DNA from: Arenibacter nanhaiticus
Lineage (GTDB): Bacteria; Bacteroidota; Bacteroidia; Flavobacteriales; Flavobacteriaceae
DNA length: 64,000 nt
Direction of reading: 5' to 3'
Assembly (NCBI RefSeq): GCF_900141935.1
Contig: NZ_FQYX01000014.1
Location: 34,111-98,110, forward strand
Positions within the stretch are counted from its first letter, which is position 1; the number at the start of each line of letters is the position of its first letter. This document shows positions 35,867-44,925 of the stretch, one piece after another. A program made the position numbers and the translations under genes. Below the pieces are notes generated by a model. That model saw nothing but the letters and a program-made list of their open reading frames with translations, was not told the DNA's origin and made no database searches.

Positions 35867-36916
35867 ATGAAATTATCACACTTCAATTTTGAACTTCCAG
35901 ACGGCTTATTAGCAGAATACCCTTCAGAAAACAGGGACGAATCCAAATTAATGGTCGTTCATAGGGATACAGGGAAAATAGAACATAAGATGTTTAAAGA
36001 TCTTATTAACTATTTTGATGAGGGAGATGTGATGGTACTTAACAATACTAAAGTTTTTCCGGCCAGATTATATGGAAATAAGGAAAAGACCGGCGCTAGA
36101 ATCGAGGTTTTTTTGTTGAGGGAATTGAATGAAGAACAACGTCTTTGGGATGTGTTGGTAGATCCGGCACGTAAGATTCGAATAGGAAACAAATTGTACT
36201 TTGGAGACGATGATACCTTGGTAGCTGAGGTAATAGACAATACCACTTCTAGAGGTAGAACTTTACGTTTCTTATACGATGGGTCTTATACCGATTTTAG
36301 AAGGAAATTGAAAGAGTTGGGAGAAACTCCCTTGCCTAAATATATCAAAAGGGATGTAGAGCCAGAAGATGAAAAACGTTATCAGACTATTTATGCAAAG
36401 CATGAAGGAGCGGTAGCAGCACCAACGGCTGGGTTGCATTTTTCTAAGCATTTATTAAAAAGGCTGGAAATTAAAGGTATAGACTTTGCAGAGGTGACCC
36501 TACATGTAGGTTTGGGAACTTTTAACCCGGTAGAGGTAGAGGACCTTTCCAAACATAAGATGGACAGTGAAGAACTGATCATCGAGGAAAAGGCTACTGA
36601 AATCGTAAACAACGCAAAACTTAAGAAACGCAGGGTTTGTGCTGTAGGTACTACGGCCATGCGAGCTTTGGAAAGTGCTGTTTCATCGAAACAAACATTA
36701 AATACTTTCGAAGGATGGACCAATAAATTTGTCTTCCCTCCTTACGATTTTAGCATTGCTAATGCGATGATAACCAACTTCCATTTACCAAAATCGACCC
36801 TTTTAATGATGGTTTCGGCCTTTATGGGACACGATTTAATGAAGAAAGCATACAAAGAGGCGGTCTTAGAAGAATATAAGTTTTATTCTTACGGAGATGC
36901 TATGTTAATCATATAA
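35867..36916 (+). CDS. queA: S-adenosylmethionine:tRNA ribosyltransferase-isomerase
   Basis: Adds the ribosyl group of SAM to preQ1 in tRNA to form epoxyqueuosine. 349 residues, normal length. Conserved segments: [18 protein letters not shown] near the N-terminus, [49 protein letters not shown] and [18 protein letters not shown]. Monocistronic: own promoter, followed by a terminator that ends before rlmN. Confidence 0.95.
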   Translation: MKLSHFNFELPDGLLAEYPSENRDESKLMVVHRDTGKIEHKMFKDLINYFDEGDVMVLNNTKVFPARLYGNKEKTGARIEVFLLRELNEEQRLWDVLVDPARKIRIGNKLYFGDDDTLVAEVIDNTTSRGRTLRFLYDGSYTDFRRKLKELGETPLPKYIKRDVEPEDEKRYQTIYAKHEGAVAAPTAGLHFSKHLLKRLEIKGIDFAEVTLHVGLGTFNPVEVEDLSKHKMDSEELIIEEKATEIVNNAKLKKRRVCAVGTTAMRALESAVSSKQTLNTFEGWTNKFVFPPYDFSIANAMITNFHLPKSTLLMMVSAFMGHDLMKKAYKEAVLEEYKFYSYGDAMLII

Positions 36917-36935
36917 GCTTATAATTTTCAGATCT

Positions 36936-36981
36936 AATCCCGTCAGTCTATAAGTTACATCAGGATTGACGGGATTTTTTT
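36936..36981 (+). terminator. Terminator of queA
   Basis: AATCCCGTCA (36936-36945) and TGACGGGATT (36967-36976) are perfect inverted copies with a 21-base loop and a T7 run. The TTG at 36966 overlaps this structure and is not the rlmN start. Confidence 0.88.
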
Positions 36982-37004
36982 ATAGAATCAATTATCTTTA
37001 TAAA

Positions 37005-38051
37005 GTGGAAATCGCAAAAAAGAAAAGAGATATTAGGGCATTTACCAAAGAACAGCTTAGGACGTTCTTTGAGACCAACGGGGATCAACCTTTTAGAGGG
37101 AATCAAGTCTATGAATGGTTGTGGCAAAAGTCTGCCCATACCTTTGAGGATATGACCAACCTTTCTAAAAAAACCAGGGAAATGCTCCATGATAACTTTG
37201 TGATCAACCACATTAAAGTGGATCAGATGCAGCGCAGTTCGGACGGCACCATTAAAAATGCAGTCCGGTTGCACGATGATCTTATCGTAGAGTCTGTTTT
37301 AATTCCCACTAAAACCAGAACTACCGCCTGTGTCTCTAGTCAGGTTGGATGTAGTTTAGACTGTAAGTTTTGTGCCACATCAAGGCTTAAACGAATGCGG
37401 AATTTAAATCCGGATGAAATTTATGACCAAGTAGTAGCTATAGACAACGAAAGTAGGTTGTATTTTGATAGGCCTTTGAGCAATATTGTTTTTATGGGGA
37501 TGGGAGAACCCCTGATGAATTATAACAATGTCTTAAAAGCTATTGATAAGATTACTTCTCCAGAGGGCTTGGGCATGTCTCCAAAACGAATTACCGTTTC
37601 TACCTCGGGGGTGCCTAAAATGATTCGCAAAATGGCCGATGAGGAGGTCAAATTTAAGTTGGCAGTGTCCCTACATTCGGCTATCGATGAAATAAGGACC
37701 TCTATTATGCCTTTTAATGCTACTTTTACATTAAAGGATTTAAGGGAGGCACTAGAGTATTGGTATCAAAAAACAAAAAGTAGGATTACCTACGAATATG
37801 TAGTTTGGGATGGTATCAACGATTCTCAAAAAGATGTGGATGCCTTGGTACAGTTCTGTCGCTTTGCACCTTCCAAAGTGAATTTGATCGAATACAATCC
37901 TATTGACGATGGCGAATTTCAACAAGCCAGCAATAAGGCTATAGAAAGATATGTAGCTACATTGGAAAGAAACGGAATAACCGTTACCGTAAGACGTTCT
38001 AGAGGTAAGGATATTGATGCCGCTTGTGGCCAATTGGCCAATAAGTCTTAA
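37005..38051 (+). CDS. rlmN: 23S rRNA/tRNA adenine C2-methyltransferase
   Basis: Radical-SAM enzyme that methylates A2503 of 23S rRNA and A37 of some tRNAs. 348 residues from GTG 37005 (product MEIAKKKRDIRAFTKEQL), which fits relatives; further upstream the frame runs through the queA terminator. The radical-SAM cluster motif is CSLDCKFC, followed by IVFMGMGEPLMNYN. Catalytic cysteines are in the ACVSSQ segment's neighbourhood and near the C-terminus (DAACGQL). A TATCTTTA sequence just before the start is a one-mismatch -7 box. Confidence 0.93.
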   Translation: MEIAKKKRDIRAFTKEQLRTFFETNGDQPFRGNQVYEWLWQKSAHTFEDMTNLSKKTREMLHDNFVINHIKVDQMQRSSDGTIKNAVRLHDDLIVESVLIPTKTRTTACVSSQVGCSLDCKFCATSRLKRMRNLNPDEIYDQVVAIDNESRLYFDRPLSNIVFMGMGEPLMNYNNVLKAIDKITSPEGLGMSPKRITVSTSGVPKMIRKMADEEVKFKLAVSLHSAIDEIRTSIMPFNATFTLKDLREALEYWYQKTKSRITYEYVVWDGINDSQKDVDALVQFCRFAPSKVNLIEYNPIDDGEFQQASNKAIERYVATLERNGITVTVRRSRGKDIDAACGQLANKS

Positions 38052-38100
38052 TAGAAGGATTTTATTGATCCCATGGCCGATATTAATATTTTATTTTTCC

Positions 38101-38108
38101 TAATTTTG
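38101..38108 (+). promoter_or_regulatory. -7 promoter box before the polyprenyl synthase gene
   Basis: TAATTTTG matches TAnnTTTG exactly; the TTG start codon is 41 bases downstream. No -33 TTG lies at the right distance. Confidence 0.45.
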
Positions 38109-38148
38109 AACCTCCGAAAAGGCAACCTCTAATACCCGTATCATTAGC

Positions 38149-39126
38149 TTGAAAATAGTAGCACAAATAAAGGAACCGGTAAATCATGAAATGGAACTAT
38201 TTGAAAAAAAGTTCTATGAATCCATGTCTTCAAAGGTGGCCTTACTCAATAGAATTACTTATTATATTGTCAATAGAAAAGGGAAGCAAATGCGTCCTAT
38301 GTTCGTTTTTTTGGCGGCCAAACTTTTAAATAACGGCGAGGTCAACGAAAGAACTTACAGAGGGGCTTCTGTGATAGAGTTAATCCATACCGCTACATTG
38401 GTCCATGATGATGTGGTAGATGATAGTAATAAACGTCGTGGGTTTTTCTCGGTAAATGCGCTGTGGAAAAATAAGATCGCTGTTTTGGTAGGCGATTACC
38501 TATTGTCTAAAGGGCTGTTGTTGTCAATAGATAATGAGGATTTTGATTTGCTAAAAATAATTTCTGTCGCCGTTCGCGAAATGAGTGAGGGAGAATTGTT
38601 GCAAATTGAAAAAGCAAGACGATTGGATATCACCGAAGATGTATATTACGATATCATCCGTCAAAAAACCGCTACCCTTATAGCGGCCTGTTGTAGTTTA
38701 GGGGCTTGTTCGGTAAAACCAGGATCTACAGATGTAGAGACCTTTCGTAAATTTGGCGAGCTCATAGGAATGGCTTTTCAGATAAAGGACGATTTGTTCG
38801 ATTACGGAGAAGAGCAAATAGGAAAACCGACTGGAATAGATATTAAAGAACAGAAAATGACCTTGCCTTTAATATATGTATTGAACAATTGTACCAAAAG
38901 TGAGAAAAAATGGTTGATTAATTCTATTAAAAACCACAATAAGGACAAAAAACGGGTTAAGGAAGTCATCGGTTTTGTAAAAGAAAATGGCGGCTTGGAG
39001 TATGCGGTAAAGAAGATGCTTGCCTATAAGAAAGAGGCTTTAAGCCTATTGACGGCCTATCCCGATTCCGATTATAAAAATTCACTGGAACTTATGGTGA
39101 ATTATGTTGTAGATAGGAAAAAATAG
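38149..39126 (+). CDS. All-trans polyprenyl diphosphate synthase
   Basis: Chain-elongating prenyltransferase (octaprenyl or similar) for menaquinone side chains. 325 residues. First Asp-rich motif LVHDDVVDDSNKRRG, second QIKDDLFDYGE, and GKQMRP and KTATL segments intact. The start is TTG at 38149; the first ATG (38191) would remove 14 conserved-looking residues. Chain length cannot be predicted firmly. Confidence 0.92.
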   Translation: MKIVAQIKEPVNHEMELFEKKFYESMSSKVALLNRITYYIVNRKGKQMRPMFVFLAAKLLNNGEVNERTYRGASVIELIHTATLVHDDVVDDSNKRRGFFSVNALWKNKIAVLVGDYLLSKGLLLSIDNEDFDLLKIISVAVREMSEGELLQIEKARRLDITEDVYYDIIRQKTATLIAACCSLGACSVKPGSTDVETFRKFGELIGMAFQIKDDLFDYGEEQIGKPTGIDIKEQKMTLPLIYVLNNCTKSEKKWLINSIKNHNKDKKRVKEVIGFVKENGGLEYAVKKMLAYKKEALSLLTAYPDSDYKNSLELMVNYVVDRKK

Positions 39127-39419
39127 TATTCTTTTCGTTAAAAAATATCTATAAAGACCACCATATAATTACCTCTGTAATTATACTCTTTGGCACTTTA
39201 TTATTGTATGCCAAAGGAATCCAAGTAGGCCAGCTTAACGGATAGAATTTAACCTTCTTCTTCTTTTTTGCTAAAAGGTCGGCCTGGCTTGCAAAATGTC
39301 GAGCCTTCAGGAACCGTGGCGTCTTAGGGTGTAGGTGAAAAATCCCTAGACAAAGGTTGTAGAAGCCTGTTCAATTTCTAAATCCATTCATATTCAATCA
39401 ATTTGGGGGTTTCCTCCTT
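39127..39419. other. Intergenic region with possible degenerate coding remnants
   Basis: No intact gene. An 8-bp inverted repeat, CTTTGGCA/TGCCAAAG (39188-39216), lies in it. On the minus strand, about 39150-39320, two overlapping frames read protein-like stretches (for example VPEGSTFCKPGRPFSKK and VKFYPLSWPTWIPLAY) around a homopolymeric AAG repeat. They are not continuous in one frame, so this could be a decayed gene or chance. Confidence 0.35.
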
Positions 39420-39490
39420 TGTCGGTCGGGCGCTTCGCTATATCCCTTGCTTTGCTGCGGGGATGCCGCTGCGATCCCTAACGCAAAAAA
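39420..39490. repeat. GC-rich intergenic element
   Basis: A stretch clearly richer in GC than its surroundings, containing GGGAT-(9)-ATCCC and ending ATCCCTAACGC then a run of A. Eleven bases recur in inverse orientation at 15583-15593. Its look is that of a dispersed intergenic repeat of flavobacterial genomes. No ORF. Confidence 0.45.
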
Positions 39491-39800
39491 AAGATAAGGA
39501 ATAAATAGGGGGACGCTGCTGTAGGAGGGGTGCCATTTAAAGAGTCAATTGGGAAAGAGTTTTAAATAGTAAACCATTCTCAAATGTTATTGAGCAAAAA
39601 GAAATGAATTTTTGGAACCTACAGGGGTTAAGATGGATTCCGTTTTTAGACGAAGTAGAGTCGCCTTATTATAAATTATGAGCTGATTAGTACTAGCTTT
39701 AGATTACAGGCAAAGAAGATAAAGATTTTAAAGTTTGTTTACGATCCTTTAAGCAGGGTATTTGGAGCTGTGAGGTGTAAGGATGTTTTGGGGTTTTAGT
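39491..39800. other. Intergenic region before the zinc-ribbon gene's 3' end
   Basis: AT-rich, no ORF of note or conserved element seen. An ORF on the plus strand at 39783-40013 is the shadow of the minus-strand zinc-ribbon gene. Confidence 0.4.
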
Positions 39801-40061
39801 TTATTTAGGAAGCTTGGTTTGCTCCTTCAGTTGTTGCTGCATTGCTGGGGTAAATTCTTTTTCGTAATACACTTTCTTGCAGTGGGAGCACCGTATTTCC
39901 GTAAAGTTGCTGATTTTAAAAAGAGAGATCCAAAAAACATGGAAATAGGTGGAATGAGAAGTAGCTGTCAGGGTATTGTTTATTTGGCAATAGGGGCAAG
40001 GTATGTCGCTTAGGACTTGGGAGGATGTTTTGCCGGGTTTCGTGCCAAGGAATAATATCAT
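39801..40061 (-). CDS. Zinc-ribbon protein
   Basis: 86 residues. It begins MILFLGTKPGKT and carries two CxxC pairs, CPYC and CSHC, spaced about 36 residues apart, typical of a small zinc ribbon. The middle contains a hydrophobic, aromatic stretch (FHVFWISLFKIS). I recognise the pattern from conserved flavobacterial hypothetical proteins but no function is known. It is transcribed away from dnaG. Confidence 0.75.
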   Translation of the reverse strand: MILFLGTKPGKTSSQVLSDIPCPYCQINNTLTATSHSTYFHVFWISLFKISNFTEIRCSHCKKVYYEKEFTPAMQQQLKEQTKLPK

Positions 40062-40126
40062 AAAATTGTGTTTTTATAGTCTTAATCATCACCTAAACCC
40101 TTAAAAAATGCTGCGACCTTGGGTTT

Positions 40127-40154
40127 TTTGACGCTTACAAAAATAGTACCTTTG
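40127..40154 (+). promoter_or_regulatory. Promoter for dnaG
   Basis: TTTG at 40127-40130 and TACCTTTG at 40147-40154 (16 bases between) resemble the -33/-7 pair. The dnaG start is 21 bases downstream. Confidence 0.5.
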
Positions 40155-40174
40155 GAGTTGTTAAAACAAATATT

Positions 40175-42154
40175 TTGATTTCAAAAACTACTATAGACAA
40201 AGTATACGAAACCGCTCGTTTGGAAGAGGTGATCGGAGATTTTGTACAATTGAAAAAATCGGGATCCAATTTTAAAGGTCTTAGTCCATTTAGTGACGAG
40301 CGCTCCCCTAGTTTTATGGTCTCACCGGTAAAACAGATTTGGAAAGACTTTAGTAGTGGAAAAGGGGGGAACGTGGTCGCCTTTTTAATGGAACACGAGC
40401 ATTTTACCTATCCCGAAGCTATAAAATACCTCGCCAAAAAATACAATATTGAAGTAGAGGAAACAGAGCAGAGCAATGAACAAAAAGAGCAGGCCGATGA
40501 AAGGGAAAGCATGTACCTGGTATCTGGATATGCCCAGAAATATTTCTCGGAGGTGCTGTGGGAAAGAGAACTGGGAAAGGCTATTGGGTTAAGTTATTTT
40601 AAAGAGCGAGGATTTACCGATGAAACCATTAAGAAATTTGAACTTGGGTATTGTTTAGATCAATGGGATAGCTTTAGCAAAACAGCCTTGAATAAGGGGT
40701 ATCGGTTAGAGTATTTGGAGAAAACCGGACTTTCTATAGTGAAGTCCGATACTAATGATCCAACGAATAGCCGGACTTTTGATAGGTTTAAAGGAAGGGT
40801 GATGTTTCCAATTCACAGTATGAGCGGTAGGGTGCTTGGTTTTGGTGGACGTATTTTGTCCAGTGATAAAAAAGCGGCAAAATATTTAAATTCGCCCGAG
40901 AGCGATATCTACCATAAAAGCAAGGTTTTATACGGAATATATTATGCCAAACAAGCTATAGCCAAGGAAGACAATTGTTATCTGGTGGAAGGGTATACCG
41001 ATGTGATCCAATTATATCAAAGAGGCATCCATAATGTGGTGGCTTCTAGTGGTACTGCATTGACTCCAGATCAAATTAGATTGATCAATAGGCTGACAAA
41101 AAACATCACCGTTCTGTTTGATGGAGATGCCGCGGGCTTAAGGGCATCCTTAAGAGGTATAGATCTGATCCTTGAGCAAGGAATGAATGTAAAGATTTGC
41201 ACCTTTCCACAAGGGGAAGACCCAGATAGCTTCGCTAAAAACAACAGCTTGGAAACGGTTAGGGAATATTTAACAGAAAACTCCAAGGACTTTATACAGT
41301 TTAAAGCTTCCTTGTTGGTAAAGGAAGCTGCTAATGACCCTATTAAAAGAGCCGATACTGTAAGGGATATTATGAACAGTATTTCTAAAATTCCCGATAA
41401 GATCCAAAAGGAAGTATATATTCAGGAATGTGCCAAAATAATGAATATTTCCGAGGCAGTATTGTTTAATACCTTGGCTCAATTGGGGAAAAAGGGGGCT
41501 GCCGAAAGTACTAAAAATGTCCAAGCACAACAGGAAGCTTTTCAGGTTGTTAAAAATGAACCTGCCCAACAAAAAGTAGATGTTCAGTACGAGCTGGAAA
41601 GGAAAATTATAGAAGTACTGTTGTTATATGGAGGGATGCGTCAGGAGTTTGAGGATTTGGTGTTAAAGGAAAATGAAAGCGGCGACCTTGTGTTGGAGCC
41701 AGAGTCACTGGATGCACGTGTGTACGAAAAAATATTTTTAGATCTTCAGGATGATGAAATAGAACTGGCCAATGAGCAGTTTAGAAAAATCTATTATAAA
41801 CTCATAGAAGAATTAAATAAGGACGAGAATTTCTCTGTCAATAAATTCTTGGCAGATTTAGACCAGCAGTTGGTTGCTGAAATCTCCTCTATTTTAATGG
41901 AAGAAGAGAAGTATGTATTGCACGATTGGGGGCGAAAAGATATTTTTCCAAAGGAAAAAGAGAAAGGAATTGCCCAGTTGGTCAGTGAGACTATTTTAAC
42001 CCTGAGGTGCTTCCTTATTAAAAAGCGGATTAGTAGTCTGCAAACGAATACTCAGGACAGCTTTGATAGCCATAACGAAGTTTTGGAAGAGATTATGAAC
42101 TATATTCAGCTCAATATGCTGTTAAACAAAAAGTTAAACAGAGTGATTTCTTAA
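40175..42154 (+). CDS. dnaG: DNA primase with degenerate zinc-binding domain
   Basis: Synthesises RNA primers for replication. 659 residues; TTG start. The N-terminal CHC2 domain is recognisable (KKSGSNFKGLSPFSDERSPSF) but all four zinc ligand positions are replaced: S37, S40, D58 and S61. The TOPRIM catalytic core follows: EGYTDVIQLYQRG (Glu), ASSGTALTPDQ, LFDGDAAGLRASLRGID (DxD). The C-terminal helicase-interaction domain completes the gene. The rest is a normal primase length and order, so the gene is not a pseudogene. Confidence 0.94.
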   Translation: MISKTTIDKVYETARLEEVIGDFVQLKKSGSNFKGLSPFSDERSPSFMVSPVKQIWKDFSSGKGGNVVAFLMEHEHFTYPEAIKYLAKKYNIEVEETEQSNEQKEQADERESMYLVSGYAQKYFSEVLWERELGKAIGLSYFKERGFTDETIKKFELGYCLDQWDSFSKTALNKGYRLEYLEKTGLSIVKSDTNDPTNSRTFDRFKGRVMFPIHSMSGRVLGFGGRILSSDKKAAKYLNSPESDIYHKSKVLYGIYYAKQAIAKEDNCYLVEGYTDVIQLYQRGIHNVVASSGTALTPDQIRLINRLTKNITVLFDGDAAGLRASLRGIDLILEQGMNVKICTFPQGEDPDSFAKNNSLETVREYLTENSKDFIQFKASLLVKEAANDPIKRADTVRDIMNSISKIPDKIQKEVYIQECAKIMNISEAVLFNTLAQLGKKGAAESTKNVQAQQEAFQVVKNEPAQQKVDVQYELERKIIEVLLLYGGMRQEFEDLVLKENESGDLVLEPESLDARVYEKIFLDLQDDEIELANEQFRKIYYKLIEELNKDENFSVNKFLADLDQQLVAEISSILMEEEKYVLHDWGRKDIFPKEKEKGIAQLVSETILTLRCFLIKKRISSLQTNTQDSFDSHNEVLEEIMNYIQLNMLLNKKLNRVIS

Positions 42155-42176
42155 AAGAAGAAATTGAGTTGTCAAT

Positions 42177-42215
42177 AAAAAAAAGCTCCCTATTTTTAAA
42201 ATAAGGAGCTTTTTT
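42177..42215. terminator. Bidirectional terminator between dnaG and the response regulator
   Basis: A run, GCTCC, 15-base AT loop, GGAGC, T run. It serves both converging genes. Confidence 0.85.
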
Positions 42216-42239
42216 GCTGTTAAGGAGTTTCTTGTGTTT

Positions 42240-42869
42240 TTAATACAATTCCAACGCTTTGGCTTGTTGTAGTAAATCTACGATATTATCTACATTTAAT
42301 TTTCGCATCAATCGTGCCTTGTAGGTACTGACTGTTTTTTCGTTTAAATCTAAGCCTAAAGCTACTTCCTTGTTTCGTTTTCCGCTGGCCAATAACTTAA
42401 GAACCTCGACTTCTCTAGTGGAAAGTTTTCTGAAAAATCTTCTAGGTTTTTGGGTGCTTTCATCAAAGGCTAAACGTTGTGCCAATTCATTGGTAATAAA
42501 CATGCTACCGGCGCTTACTTTTCTGATGGCGCTTAGGATATAATCTACATCCGATGCTTTTGAAAGATATCCGAAAGCTCCTGCACGAATAGTGCTAAGG
42601 GCATAAACGTCTTCCGATTGACCGCTGTATATGATAACCTTGATAGAAGGGTATTCTTTTTTAATTTTTCTAAGGGTAGCAATTCCGTTAATTTCAGGAA
42701 TATCCATCTCCAAAAGTATGATGTCTGGAGTTAAAGTTTCAAGTTGTTGAAATAATTCTGTTGTTGTTGAGGCATCAGCAATGACTTCAATATCGGAAAC
42801 TGGTTCTAAAACTTGTCTTACACCCATTCGAATGATAGGGTGATTGTCTGCAACTAAAATTTTGATCAT
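42240..42869 (-). CDS. NarL/LuxR-type regulator with atypical receiver domain
   Basis: 209 residues: receiver domain (1-120) and LuxR-type helix-turn-helix (about 145-209; LSTREVEVLKLLASGKRNKEVALGLDLNEKTVSTYKARLM, quoted here in overlapping parts only as SGKRNKEVALGL and NEKTVSTYKARLM). The usual phospho-acceptor Asp is Glu54 (LLEMDIP) and the acidic pair DD is D8-N9 (VADNHPIIR). Ser82 and Lys104 are kept. This suggests phosphorylation-independent or permanently active-like behaviour. No histidine kinase gene is adjacent. Confidence 0.88.
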   Translation of the reverse strand: MIKILVADNHPIIRMGVRQVLEPVSDIEVIADASTTTELFQQLETLTPDIILLEMDIPEINGIATLRKIKKEYPSIKVIIYSGQSEDVYALSTIRAGAFGYLSKASDVDYILSAIRKVSAGSMFITNELAQRLAFDESTQKPRRFFRKLSTREVEVLKLLASGKRNKEVALGLDLNEKTVSTYKARLMRKLNVDNIVDLLQQAKALELY

Positions 42870-43040
42870 CTTGAATTATTTTTCTTTATTTCACCATCAA
42901 TATTCCGCAACAATAAAAACGTTCAAAATATGATATGCAATGTAAGGTTAATTTGGCTTAATTTCAGGGTAAAATTCCTTTTTTTTATTTACATTAAGAA
43001 ATAATTGGCCTTTTTTTCGACCGAAGTGGTATAATTACTG

Positions 43041-43838
43041 CTAAAGAGTAAGTTTTAACGCACTAGGGATCTCACAAATTGGAATTGGATTCATTTTATG
43101 TAAGTTAATAGTGTTAAGGCGTTTATAGATTTTAAAAACCTTCTTTTCCCTATCTTTAAAATCATCCTCGTTTTTTCCGGCTTCCACCATTTCCATCGCC
43201 CACTCCAATTCTGGATAGGAAGCTCCGATCTGATCTTCGTCTGTTCTATCATCTCCCCAAAGTCCATCTGTAGGAGCTGCTTGGATAATGTCGTTTTGGA
43301 CTCCCAATACTTTGGCGATTTCGTAAACTTCGCTTTTTAACAAATCGGCAATCGGACTTAAATCTACTCCGCCATCTCCGTATTTTGTGTAAAATCCAAT
43401 CCCAAAATCCTCTACCTTGTTCCCTGTTCCTGCAACTAGTAAGCTGTCTAAGGCAGCAAAGTAATACAACGTAGTCATTCGAAGTCGTGCCCTGGTATTT
43501 GCAAGGGACATAAACCGCTCTTCTTCATTTTCAACGGCTGGAAGCGCAGCTATTAAACTGTCGAAAACTGGTGTTAAGTTTATTTGTTTTCTGTCTACAT
43601 TGGGAAAGTTGCCCTGTAGCCAATCGATATGGTTTGAGGCCCGGGTGACTTGGTTTTTGGCCTGGTGGATAGGCATTTCTAAGCATAAGAGGCTCAATCC
43701 CGTCTTGGCACATAAGGCAGAAGTTACGGCGGAGTCTATTCCTCCAGAAATACCAATGACAAAACCTTTCATATTGGCCTTGTTGGCATACTCTTGTAAC
43801 CAGGTTACTATGTGGTCTATAACTTTTTCAGTTTGCAT
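43041..43838 (-). CDS. nadE: NAD+ synthase (ammonia-dependent)
   Basis: Last step of NAD synthesis, from deamido-NAD, ATP and ammonia. 265 residues; no glutaminase domain, so ammonia-dependent. The PP-loop VIGISGGIDSAV, then GTGNKVEDFGIGFYTKYGDGGVDLSPI and APTDGLWGDDRTDEDQIG, are conserved. Divergent from gldB across 65 bases. Confidence 0.95.
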   Translation of the reverse strand: MQTEKVIDHIVTWLQEYANKANMKGFVIGISGGIDSAVTSALCAKTGLSLLCLEMPIHQAKNQVTRASNHIDWLQGNFPNVDRKQINLTPVFDSLIAALPAVENEEERFMSLANTRARLRMTTLYYFAALDSLLVAGTGNKVEDFGIGFYTKYGDGGVDLSPIADLLKSEVYEIAKVLGVQNDIIQAAPTDGLWGDDRTDEDQIGASYPELEWAMEMVEAGKNEDDFKDREKKVFKIYKRLNTINLHKMNPIPICEIPSALKLTL

Positions 43839-43865
43839 TAGAACATTTAATTAGGTTTAAAAACT

Positions 43866-43873
43866 TAACTTTG
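43866..43873 (+). promoter_or_regulatory. -7 promoter box for gldB
   Basis: TAACTTTG matches TAnnTTTG exactly, 30 bases before the gldB ATG, in the nadE/gldB divergent region. No -33 TTG at a normal distance. Confidence 0.5.
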
Positions 43874-43903
43874 TCGGTAAAAATAAAACCTCTGGGCTAA
43901 TTA

Positions 43904-44893
43904 ATGAAACTAAAAGAGAATTACTTTATAATGAATTACTTCACACTGTTTTTTGGCGTTTTAGTTTTAATGGTCGTCGGTTGTAAAATGGACGATAAAA
44001 TTGCCGAGGAAATCTCCAAGGTTAAGGTAGAAATAGATGTTTCTAGGTTCGAGAGGGAATTTGCTCAGGCCGAGGACAAGGATATTCCCGTTTTAAAAAA
44101 AAAGTATCCCTATCTATTTCCCGAGCAATATTCAGATAGTGTTTGGGTTCAAAAGTTAAATGATAGTCTACAAGTAGAGATTTTGCAAGAAGTGGGCCAG
44201 GCTTTTCCCGATTTTAATACCGAACAGGAGGAGTTAGAGAGACTATTTAAACACATAAAGTATTATTTTCCTAAAGCAAAAGCTCCTAAGGTGATCACTT
44301 TAATTTCTGATGTTGATTATCATAACCGTGTTATTTTTGCCGATAGCTTATTGCTGTTAAGCTTGGATAATTACCTAGGGCCTTCCCATAAATTTTATCA
44401 GGGCATCTCTAGCTATATTGCGGCTGGTTTGGATAAGGAATTATTGGCTAGTGATGTCTGTAGTGCTTGGGCAAAAACGGTGATACCGGTACCTGAAGAC
44501 CGAAGTTTTTTATCGCAGCTTATTTATTACGGCAAGGAATTATATCTGAAGGATGTGATAATGCCGTTTAAAAGCGATTTTAATAAAATAGGGTACAGCT
44601 CGGAACAATTAGATTGGGCGATAGAAAATGAAGACTATATTTGGAGATATTTTATAGAAAGAGAATTGTTGTACAGTACAGACTATGGTCTAAGAGCGCG
44701 TTTTTTAGATCCAGCACCATTTTCTAAATTCCGTTTGACCTTAGATAACGAAACACCGGGAAGAATCGGTCGGTTTGTAGGTTGGCAGATCGTAAGGGCC
44801 TTTATGCAAAACAACAAGGTGGGATTGGATGAAATGTTGTCCTTGCCAGAAGAAGAATTGTTTAAGAAATCCGGGTATAAACCAAAAAAATAA
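43904..44893 (+). CDS. gldB: Gliding-motility lipoprotein GldB
   Basis: 329 residues. A lysine-containing start (MKLK) and hydrophobic core end at the lipobox LMVVGC (Cys27), so it is a lipoprotein. The body matches GldB, required for flavobacterial gliding and type IX secretion: KVEIDVSRFEREFA, KKKYPYLFPEQYSDSVW, LSLDNYLGPSHKFYQGIS and GRIGRFVGWQIVRAFM. gldC follows after 32 bases, the usual pairing. The alternative ATG at 43931 would lose the positively charged n-region. Confidence 0.92.
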   Translation: MKLKENYFIMNYFTLFFGVLVLMVVGCKMDDKIAEEISKVKVEIDVSRFEREFAQAEDKDIPVLKKKYPYLFPEQYSDSVWVQKLNDSLQVEILQEVGQAFPDFNTEQEELERLFKHIKYYFPKAKAPKVITLISDVDYHNRVIFADSLLLLSLDNYLGPSHKFYQGISSYIAAGLDKELLASDVCSAWAKTVIPVPEDRSFLSQLIYYGKELYLKDVIMPFKSDFNKIGYSSEQLDWAIENEDYIWRYFIERELLYSTDYGLRARFLDPAPFSKFRLTLDNETPGRIGRFVGWQIVRAFMQNNKVGLDEMLSLPEEELFKKSGYKPKK

Positions 44894-44925
44894 AATAGGT
44901 TATAATTTTAATAAAATAAAAGTAC

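Noticed and set aside
36966..37004. TTG start for RlmN with 13 extra residues
   Set aside because: These codons run through the queA terminator and T run; GTG at 37005 suits the family.
39783..40013. Plus-strand ORF of 76 codons
   Set aside because: Antisense to the zinc-ribbon gene whose two CxxC pairs make the minus strand the convincing reading.
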